Source of the DNA: Rutpela maculata
Lineage: Eukaryota; Arthropoda; Insecta; Coleoptera; Cerambycidae
DNA length: 64,000 nt
NCBI GenBank assembly: GCA_936432065.2
Contig: OW386292.2
Span: 125,857,639 to 125,921,638, forward strand
Reading direction: 5' to 3'
Shown in pieces: positions 58,069 through 64,000 of this stretch (its first letter is position 1; each line of letters opens with the position of its first letter). The position numbers and the translations under genes were made by a program. The notes beneath the pieces are model-generated. The model was not told the origin of the DNA. It did not search any database and saw only the letters and a list, made by a program, of their open reading frames with translations.

Positions 58069-61000
58069 GTTTATTGATGTTAAGACACTGGGTGTATACA
58101 TAGGTCATAAGATTAAAAATTAATACAAACATAAGTTAAAACTAGAATAAAAAGATAAAACTTGACAAAGGACAAAAACTGAATAAAAGAAAACTACAGA
58201 CTAAAAATGAGATCCTCAAAGTTATCTTGGAGGTATTCCTCAAAGGTGTAAAACGCTTTTAATTTCAAATAAGCTTTTAGCTTCGTTTTGAACTGGTTTA
58301 TATTTAATTGTTTAATTGCCTCTGGCAAGACATTAAAAAATTTGATGCAGTAATAACCGGTACCCTCTCTGGTTCTTGACAGCCTGTGAAAGTTTGGTAC
58401 GACATTGTTGTTATTTCTTGTTTCATAATTGTGAACATCACTATGTTTGTTGAGTAGGTGTTCATTTTTTTTTGTATGTATAAGGCATTCTAGTATAAAA
58501 ATGCATGGTAGCGTAAGTATATTAAGTTTTTTGAAAGTTTGCCGACAGCAGTCTCGGTATTTCAATTTATCTATAATTCTGATGCATCGCCTTTGTAATC
58601 AAAATATTTTAGATGCGTGAGTGTCCCCAACTGAGGACGGCATAATTAGATTTGAGTGTATGTGACCATAGTATGCTGTTATCAAAACTTCTTGGCTGAC
58701 TGAATTCACTAGGTTCCTGACTAAATAAATGTTTCTCGAAATTTTTGTTGAGAGGTTATCCACGTGTTTTTCCCAAGTCAGCATAGGATCTAGGTAGATA
58801 CCTAAAAATTTTACCGATTCGTTTTTTGTGTCTTCGTTGTGGTTTTTTGTAGGTCGTAAGCTAAATGTAAGATGTTGCGTCTTGTTATCATTTATTCCTA
58901 GTGTGTTAGCAGCATACCAGGTTTTTATGTTTGATTGTGTGTTCAAAGATTTAGTCTTGACAAGATCAAGCGATAAATCCTGTTGTACCTCAGTGGTGTC
59001 ATCTGCGAATAAAATTAGATTTGCACTGGGATCGCAGTTGGGCAAATCGTTAATATAAATTATGAAAACAGCGGGACCTAGCACCGATCCCTGCGGTACT
59101 CCGTGTAGGACGGTTTTTTTTATTAGAATGTGTGTTATTGTATGTCACGTACTGACATCTTTCTGTGAGGTATGATTTAACAAGACTCAAGCTGTTCTCA
59201 TCAAAACCATATGCAGATAATTTCCTTATGAGCGTATCATGAGATACACTGTCAAAGGCTTTTGTCAAATCGTAAAAGGATGCAAATGTGAACACATAAT
59301 TTTCAAACCCATCGTTAATTAGTTGAGTGAGGTTATTAATTGCTGTTGATGTCGATTTGCAGTTTCGGAACCCATTTTGACATGGACTAAATAAATTGTT
59401 GTTCTCAAAGAATTCCACTATTTGTGTTTTTAAAAGAGACTCAAAAATTTTAGAAAAAATAGGTACCAGTGAGATCGGTCTGTAATTTGATGGGTCTTTG
59501 TAGGATCCCTTCTTGAAAATAGGAACTACTCTTGTTATTTTTAAGCTATTTGGAAATATATTGGCTTTTATACATAGATTTATTAGTTTAGTCATTGGTA
59601 TACATATTAAGTTTACCAGAGTTTTGACAATTTTGACTGAAATGCCGTAATGATCTTTGCTCTTGCTATTTTTTAACTTACTAATGCTCGCCCTTACTTC
59701 ATTATAGGTAACATCTCTGAATTTAAACACTGAGTTTTCATTTAATTTAATGTAATCTATTGGGTCTTTATTTACTTTTGGGACACTTTTGATCACCTCG
59801 TCAGCTATGCTTATAAAAAAATTATTAAAGTCGTTGGCACTTAATTCACTGCGTCGGGGGGCTTTTGGTGTTTGACTGTTACTCTTGATAATGTCCCACC
59901 GGCCATTCATCTGATGTGGCCTGTGGGCGTAAACTTATGAGTGTGTTGTTTAACCCAGGACCGCAATCAGAGATACCGCAGTCGAGCTTATACTGTCGGG
60001 ATGAGGACATAATTCGATAATTACTTTATATTTCTTTATTTAGTTTTTTCTACTTGGTTTGGTGTTTTTGAAAATAATTTTAAGTAAGTTTTGTTATCAA
60101 TTCATAGCAGTGCTTTGGGGGATATTGTAAGTTTAATATTAAAAAAGTAAACGAGCGAACAATATAGCTAAATCCGGCTCTGCGTTCTGCACCCCTTGCC
60201 TCTCAAATCTCACAAATGTGATTGCTTCAACTATAATTATGTTTCTCTGAATGCATAGGAATAAAATCATGTGGATAAAAAACTATCCTTATTTTTACCT
60301 GTCAGTAAAATAATGTGACAAGTATTTGGAATATCGTAATTTTTAGTGTTTTCATTCCTTTGAATGATCGATAGGATGCGAGTAAGATTAAAGATGAGAT
60401 CAACATCAGAAACCCCTGAAGAACAGCTTTTGATCACTTCAACTCTTATTTTAACCCCTTAAAAGGGTTATGGTTCATACGTTAGAAACGATTCAAGAAA
60501 CTTAAGCAATTAACTTATGATCCCACAAAAATGAATTTGGTCTCCAATCTACATGAACACTTTCTGATTCTGGACCAAGGAGGTAAATGCGGAATAAAGA
60601 GAAATATCTGCGATTTTAAAGTTATGCTAACCTAAAGCCACTTTGTACTCTAAACTACAATGTCTTAAGGGTATTTTCCATTTTTTAAATTTAAATTGAT
60701 TGGTATATCTACTGTCGGCAGATTCTTGTCCAAAAAAGGGCACGTTTTTCCCACTGTGTGCAGCGTTAATATGGAATTTATACGAATTTTGAATTCCGTT
60801 CAGCTTGAAATGTCGAAGAATACCTCAAATTTAAGTTTTCTAATTAGTCTGTCAACTAAACTTATAGGGTATCCATTGCTCTTAGCAATATTCTTAATTA
60901 ATGCTTTCTCTTTTGCAAATCTCTCTCTATTCAGAGAAAAGTTAACAGACTGTTAACCAAAAATTGAGACCAACCATTTTGTGCTAGGGATTTAAGAAAG

Positions 61001-61519
61001 TTGTAAGGATTGTTTTTAAAGTGTGTTGGGAAAGCAAAACGTCCAATTTTAAGAAGATTTAAGGTGCATATGGCTCATCTCAAAAGTGAAAAAATTGAAA
61101 GATCTAGTGTTGCCCAACCTGCCTTTTATAACAATCCTAGAATAGATATCAATAACTTAAGGTTAGTTAGAAATATAACAAATAAAAGACCGCTGGATGC
61201 TTTTGATAGCTCAAAAACTGAAAAATGTAAAAATACTATATTTGTCTAGATTTACCTGATGGTGCTGGCATGTACGCTTCAAGACGACTTTCCTCGCTGA
61301 GTTGATTGTCTGAAAATGCCCTAACCTGGAAGTGGAACCTCTCGCAAGCGGGCAGGAAGGAGACATCCAGTTGAGTTTGCTCAGATCTGAATATATACTG
61401 CAAATTATCTACATCGACGTGGACGTAAATCAGGTAGTGAGTTTCTGCGCAATTTGTGCTTTCACCCCAATGCAGCACGTAGTTCAAATCTATGGATACG
61501 TTTCCAACACTGTTTGGAA
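48918..61519 (-). CDS. Gene B: FN3-like paralog of gene A (exons 2-4; 5' end outside window)
   Basis: Second copy of the secreted FN3-like gene, exons 61256..61519, 54143..54421 and 48918..49210. Exon lengths (264, 279, 293 nt), phases and splice sites are the same as in gene A, and all three exons are open, so it looks functional. The most similar part is the last domain (about 10 differences in 96 residues). Domain 1 differs most around its middle (VDVDNLQYIFRSEQTQL against VDEENLQYILNADDTSL). The signal-peptide exon was not found between 61520 and 64000; intron 1 of gene A is 8.4 kb, so it probably lies past the window. Introns of 6.8 and 4.9 kb hold different transposons from those in gene A, apart from short shared stretches next to the exons. 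Confidence 0.82.
49543..51388 (+). mobile_element. Orphan DNA transposon with ~180-bp TIRs (1846 bp)
   Basis: Left terminus from TAGTGAGGTG (49543) mirrors the right terminus ending CACCTCACTA (51388). The inverted match runs ~180 bases (ATGAAGGTACCTT, ACTAATAAATGTTAGCC, AAATCCAAAATGGCCGACAA). TTA flanks both sides (49540..49542 and 51389..51391), a possible 3-bp target duplication. The interior is one decayed ORF chain, described separately. It lies in intron 3 of gene B, ~330 bases upstream of the exon 4 acceptor. Confidence 0.8.
49828..51106 (+). pseudogene. Orphan mobile-element protein (NHEKADTR / VDTDV / CXC-like tail), decayed
   Basis: Pieces in different frames line up into one protein: LPAPTFNQYADKIFLPYLR and ESLKEFTREKRGEGIRRKVS (49930..50110); NHEKADTRLVVYVF (50285); VRTVDTDVIVIL (50361); HSFSNCDTTSVFEGKSKKSI (50538); NPFQLLKADSKHFKK (50658); PQDFAWNKVSES (50910); and a cysteine-rich end KCSCKGHCKNCKCGKANLDC (50998). 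Acidic clusters EADT and DTD resemble PIN/FEN-type nuclease metal sites (inference); the tail resembles a CXC DNA-binding motif. I recall similar orphan proteins from cnidarians and fish but cannot give a family name. At least three frameshifts and several stops; dead here. Confidence 0.65.
51720..52125 (+). pseudogene. Mariner-like transposase relic
   Basis: One frame reads TLNGEVNRQNCRH, MRKIHTVPP, AGIIDVRVIGSIFLDENLNG, YSTFLQEDLVPHSTALFQKQ: the middle of the same DUF4817-type DDE family as 14095..16301. Stops replace tryptophans at three places (TGA). Ends before the last catalytic Asp. Confidence 0.6.
52130..53900. repeat. Gene-free; contains one direct repeat
   Basis: 52465..52506 and 52742..52788 share AAGAAAGTTTACAAGA and CCCTATCCGGG. 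Otherwise AT-rich intron 3 of gene B with nothing recognisable. Confidence 0.5.
54143..54421 (-). CDS. Gene B exon 3: FN3-like domain 2
   Basis: Acceptor TTTTACAG (54423/54422), donor GTAAGT (54142). Encodes GTDLTIDTFDVLQQDEGVSL through KRYEAPAA. Identical to gene A over NEKFAHCAQAFRVVIRDDWF and the following VPRDVYTQR. Differences cluster after it (NFLNLDNIV against PYLYLDSIV). Confidence 0.84.
54905..55548. mobile_element. Inner palindrome of P19
   Basis: TCTCTACCATTTTTTTCCGA near 55060 mirrors 55410..55430; TTTCGCCGCTAGAGGGC at 55092 mirrors GCCCTCTAGGGGCGAAA at 55384; AAAATATCAAGAGAGCAAAG at 54961 mirrors the run near 55463. The centre has an A-run (55230..55250). A smaller hairpin of GTAGAGACAAAATTTAT (55031..55070) is nested again in its left arm. 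Confidence 0.8.
55550..56122. mobile_element. Mariner-type MITE (573 bp)
   Basis: Termini CAGCGTGTCGCACTTTTCAT and mirror; arms of ~150 bases (TTTAGACGTAACCGCATTTG, CAGAGGCGTCCGATTCTAG). Similar design to 21433..21873 but different sequence. Left flank TATA; the right flank begins GG, so no clean TA duplication. Confidence 0.8.
56318..56366 (-). repeat. G15 run next to a hAT-like terminus
   Basis: Fifteen G at 56318..56332, then a sequence which on the minus strand ends CAGGCGCGCAGCCAGGGGG, the style of a hAT-like terminal repeat. No partner end was found in the window. Confidence 0.5.
56385..56670 (+). repeat. Dispersed ~280-bp repeat, second copy
   Basis: See 42890..43165: same sequence in the opposite orientation. 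Confidence 0.7.
57220..60770. mobile_element. Foldback element P20, with a LINE in its middle
   Basis: Arms 57220..57790 and 60290..60770: GGGCACATTTTTCCCACTAT mirrored near 60740; CCATAACCCTTTTAGGGGGT near 57530 mirrored near 60455; GATCAAAAGTTAATTGCTTA near 57481 mirrored near 60506; AATACTCGTCAC near 57730 mirrored near 60320. The LINE at 58036..59925 sits between the arms. Confidence 0.75.
58036..59925 (-). pseudogene. Jockey/CR1-type LINE, 5' truncated, frameshifted
   Basis: Reverse transcriptase from ~59910: SKLKNSKSKDHYGISVKIVK, RVVPIFKKG, NYRPISLVPIFSKIFE, YDLTKAFDSVSHD. The frame then slips by one base in an A8 run (59114..59121) and continues VLHGVPQGSVLGPAVFIIYI and the active site LILFADDTT (FADD at 59009..58998), with SVKFLGIYLDP and the thumb. 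A second shift and a TGA precede LQRRCIRIID and the C-terminal GTGYYCIKFFNVLPEAIKQL. The 3' end is an (AAT)n microsatellite at 58039..58066 (ATT-type tail of the minus strand). No endonuclease: 5' truncated on insertion. Confidence 0.85.
61010..61195 (+). pseudogene. Penelope-like GIY-YIG C-terminal fragment
   Basis: CVGKAKRPILRRFKVHMAHL then KIERSSVAQPAFYNN and INNLRLVRNITNKRPLDAFD. This is the part after the GIY-YIG active site (RFxxH, SxxAxH normally; here SSVAQPA has lost the His). Opposite strand to the pieces at 57050..60960, so a separate or inverted fragment. It lies just downstream of the exon 2 donor of gene B. Confidence 0.6.
61256..61519 (-). CDS. Gene B exon 2: FN3-like domain 1
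   Basis: Acceptor TTTGTTTCCAG (61521/61520), donor GTAAAT (61255). Starts PNSVGNVSIDL and ends YMPAPS plus one base of a Gly codon. Keeps both cysteines of gene A (TNCAETHYL and LPACERFHF) and the sequon NVS. The NLS sequon of gene A is lost here (NQLSEES). Open throughout. Confidence 0.84.
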
Positions 61520-61579
61520 CTGGAAACAAATGTTTAAAATTAGATTATTAGCATTAGTAGAACAACATCATGCAGTCTA

Positions 61580-61620
61580 ATCGTATGTAATATCATTCTT
61601 GCTTAGAATTTTATAGCACA
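61580..61620. repeat. Short fragment of the 690..2040 family next to exon 2 of gene B
   Basis: CGTATGTAATATCATTCTTG then CTTAGAATTTTATAG: sister of the fragment at 17535..17650. Confidence 0.6.
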
Positions 61621-61849
61621 GTGGTAATTGAAGAGCTAAGTGGATAAGGGTGTTATGTGACATTTTTGAAAATTTTGAAATTTCTACACAGACAACTATT
61701 CTAACTTATAATCTATCATTTCAATAAGTTTTTGGGATAATAAACCTTTCCTAACTACGTTTTAATGTTTGATAAAGGTGTTATGTACATATGTACTGTA
61801 TTTTTGTAGTATTGTAACCTATATTTACAAAAACAAAACCGCCTTACAA

Positions 61850-62370
61850 TATATTGACCACTCTTACTCGACAAGGAAAAAAATGAATCATCAAATAAAA
61901 ACAACAAAATCAGAAAAAAACAATAGGTCAACGAAGCCATACTTATCTTTACTCCAGAGTCTTTAATTTTTTGCCAGAACAACAAAAAAATCAAATTCAT
62001 GACATAAAATCTCTGGGATTATTTAAAAAGAAAATAAAAAATTATGTTTTAAATATAGAAAGAATTAATATTCACAACTTCATAGATCCAAGAAATTATT
62101 AAACTTCTTTCTCCCTAAGATTACTAAAATTTATTTTAATTTACTCAAAATACTATTGTATTGACCTTATAGTTAGTTTTTCTTAGAAATGTAAATCAAC
62201 TACGAAACACTGAATAAACAAAAGCACATCTACGCGCAACCTATGGTTTTTGTAGATTTCTTTTCATTTATTTATGTGTATTATTTTATAAAATGGTATT
62301 GTAAATTATATTATATTATGGTAAATAAATGTTTTTATTATTATTATTATTATTATATTATTATTATTAT
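61850..62370 (+). pseudogene. LINE 3' end relic with (ATT)n tail
   Basis: HSYSTR start, then in another frame VFNFLPEQQKNQIHDIKSLG then LFKKKIKNYVLNIERI and a TAA at ~62099: the typical LINE C-terminus. Followed by ~220 bases of 3' UTR and (ATT)n at 62330..62370. Confidence 0.65.
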
Positions 62371-62380
62371 ATAATTTAAT

Positions 62381-62420
62381 GGGTAAAGGTGTCATGATCA
62401 CATACCACCTTTATCCATTA
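62381..62420. repeat. Inverted GGTAAAGGTG boxes upstream of the transposase-like gene
   Basis: GGGTAAAGGTGTCATGATCA followed by CATACCACCTTTATCC form a 35-bp near-palindrome. Related boxes (GGATAAGGGTGTTATGT at 61639 and GATAAAGGTGTTATGT at 61771) lie further left in direct orientation. Candidate transposase-binding sites. Confidence 0.5.
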
Positions 62421-62520
62421 CTGTGCGATATTAAATTGTTTTAATCCAAAACACTTTGCTTTTAAAGTTATGTTATATTGACATTAATGTGACAAGTTGT
62501 GTTAAGTGTTTCTTACTATT

Positions 62521-64000
62521 ATAGTGAAAATGGCCACTCGTAGTAAACTGAAATTACAAATGGCAATGAATAAACGATTTCATGAATCATGTAAGATGTT
62601 TATAAATTGGCTGATATTTGGAAATAGTGCTTATAGTGTTTTAATCCATATATTCATTTAGTTCAATTTCGAAATGGTATGAGATGGTACAAGAGTCGAG
62701 ATGGTACTTGAGTATCTAATTGCTGTAAACACATTTATACCTTTTGGCAATTCAGCAGAAATCAGTCACATACTGGCAATTTCTTCCCAGGTAAGTTTTA
62801 ATAATGTTTTAAAAACAAAACATTATCAATATAAAATGCAATAATAAAATACGAATTTACCAAAGTATTCTAGCAAATTAGTCTGTAAATCAGAAATACT
62901 GGAAAGTGACGCTTTGCGGTGTTGATTTTTGTACAAAAATTTTTATGCTGACAAGTAGAAGAGGGCTGGACCGTAGAAATGTTTATGACAAGAGCAAAAC
63001 TGATATTTGGTATGGCTTCTGCCCACCCAATATTAAATTGTTTAAGGCAAATCTGGCGAATTCCGAAATTCTTGCGGAAAAAATAATAAGTATGATAATT
63101 ACGCCAATCAAGTCAAAGGTCATTTGGGTTTGTAAGGTTATCGTTTAAGAATTACAGGGTTCGCTATGCTTACATCTATTGGGTTATCTGTGAAAAATGC
63201 TGAAATTACGTCCATGGTATTCAAAATTGTTTAATTGAGATCATGAAATGACTCACATTTTTTCCCAAATGTGATGCTGGAAATAATACTAAAGAATACG
63301 GAGAAAATTACAAACTAGCTTTCGAACAACAAAAGCGTGATGGAGCAAAAGTTACAGTAGATAGAACGATTTGCTTTCTTACTTTAGATCTTCAGCAAAC
63401 CATGCCGCTGCCAAAATTAAGTACATCGAAAGCATTTTACCTTCGTCAAATGTGGTTTTACAACCTTGACATACATACATTGAGGAATACTGAAAAAAAA
63501 AAACGTTCTTTTTCACATGAACTGAAGATATGGCCAGCCGTGAAAGCCTAGAAATTGCTAGTTGCTTACATACCTTTTCACAAATTTACAATGAATATTT
63601 CCAAGAAAAGATCGATCACGTTATAATATGGCCCGACTCCTGTGGTGGACAAAATAAAAACTTCAATATCATTACACTTTACCAGTTGTTGATTTTAAAG
63701 AGAGAATTTAAAGTTATCGACCATAAATTTTCGGAGGTGGGACATTCATATTTAGATTCAAACAGAGACTTTGGCAGAGTCGAGAAAATTTTAAGGAAAC
63801 ATCAAAATATCTATGTTCCGGACCAAAGACGCCGTGCCGTTGTCATAGATATGAAGAATCATTTCAAGGATATTGATGGAATTGCCTCAAAACTCAATTT
63901 GTACAACAGGAAGAAAAACTTGAACAATGAAAAGGTTTATTTTCGCGACGGTATAAAATGGCACCCATGGGTGCTACTATTACATCACTAGATGAAATGA
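62521..64000 (+). pseudogene. Transposase-like gene of the SCGGQNKN type, partial and broken
   Basis: Possible first exon MATRSKLKLQMAMNKRFHES (62530) ending at a GTAAGA donor. GVDFCTKIFMLTSRRGLDRR (62921). PKCDAGNNTKEYG and DLQQTMPLPKLSTSKAFYLR (63271..63450). A frameshift in an A11 run (63493..63503) and a TGA where Trp is expected, then TEDMASRESLEIASCLHTFS and DHVIIWPDSCGGQNKNFNII (63530..63670) with EVGHSYLDSNRDFGRVEKIL. This block is shared by many insect mobile-element proteins (DUF7869-like, from memory). The C-terminus is beyond the window. Confidence 0.6.

Larger units (their letters stand above)
57050..60960 (-). pseudogene. Penelope-like element pieces on both sides of an insertion
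   Basis: Minus strand. The upstream piece (60945..60782) reads RFAKEKALIKNIAKSNGYPI then SLVDRLIRKLKFEVFF, the NGYP region of Penelope-like reverse transcriptases. The downstream piece (57235..57060) reads RHTRSLSRIFKNLDMTVVQS then GNKLHQLLGNLKNKM and EIYETSCNN, the linker running into the GIY-YIG endonuclease. The two halves are separated by the foldback/LINE insertion at 57220..60770. Both halves are truncated. Confidence 0.6.

Noticed and set aside
61520..64000. Search for the signal-peptide exon of gene B
   Set aside because: No minus-strand ATG with a hydrophobic stretch and a phase-1 GTAAG donor was found; left as outside the window.

Overview
This is eukaryotic, AT-rich, transposon-packed DNA from an arthropod, most likely an insect with a large genome; a beetle is my best guess, and the species cannot be read from the sequence. 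Coding exons are short, carry GT..AG borders and are separated by introns of kilobases. No bacterial operon, CRISPR array or true tRNA/rRNA gene was seen.

Host content: two tandem, same-strand (-) paralogous genes for a small secreted protein built of three fibronectin-type-III-like domains, one domain per exon, all introns phase 1. Gene A is complete: exon 1 (signal peptide) 25922..25988, exon 2 17219..17482, exon 3 13164..13442, exon 4 6678..6970, adding up to exactly 903 nt (300 aa plus stop), with a TATA box near 26046. Gene B lies upstream: exon 2 61256..61519, exon 3 54143..54421, exon 4 48918..49210. Its exon lengths are identical (264, 279, 293 nt); its first exon was not found and probably lies beyond base 64000. 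A relic of a third exon-4 junction sits at 5512..5597.

Everything else is mobile DNA, much of it nested. 0-13 kb: foldback elements, copies of a ~0.7-kb dispersed repeat, a LINE remnant with RNase H, a tRNA-derived SINE. 14-17 kb (intron of A): a mariner-like transposon split by a LINE. 19.7-25.3 kb (intron 1 of A): Harbinger-like and mariner MITEs, and a LINE split by a foldback. 26-35 kb: a near-perfect hairpin, a hAT MITE with an 8-bp target duplication, and two very large palindromes. 35.4-41.3 kb: a delimited ~5.9-kb Mutator-like element whose 778-codon transposase is intact except for two homopolymer frameshifts. 42-48 kb: LTR-like repeats, a THAP-domain relic, a 76-bp tandem array. 49.5-51.4 kb (just upstream of the last exon of B): a 1.85-kb element with ~180-bp inverted termini carrying a decayed orphan protein. 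54.7-60.8 kb: palindromes within palindromes and a LINE inside a foldback inside a Penelope-like element. 62.5-64 kb: a transposase-like gene running off the edge.

The host genes should act as exported proteins. The transposon genes act only on their own DNA, and most are dead. The best candidates for undescribed biology are the secreted three-FN3 gene pair, the orphan long-TIR element at 49543..51388 and the Mutator-like element at 35410..41267.
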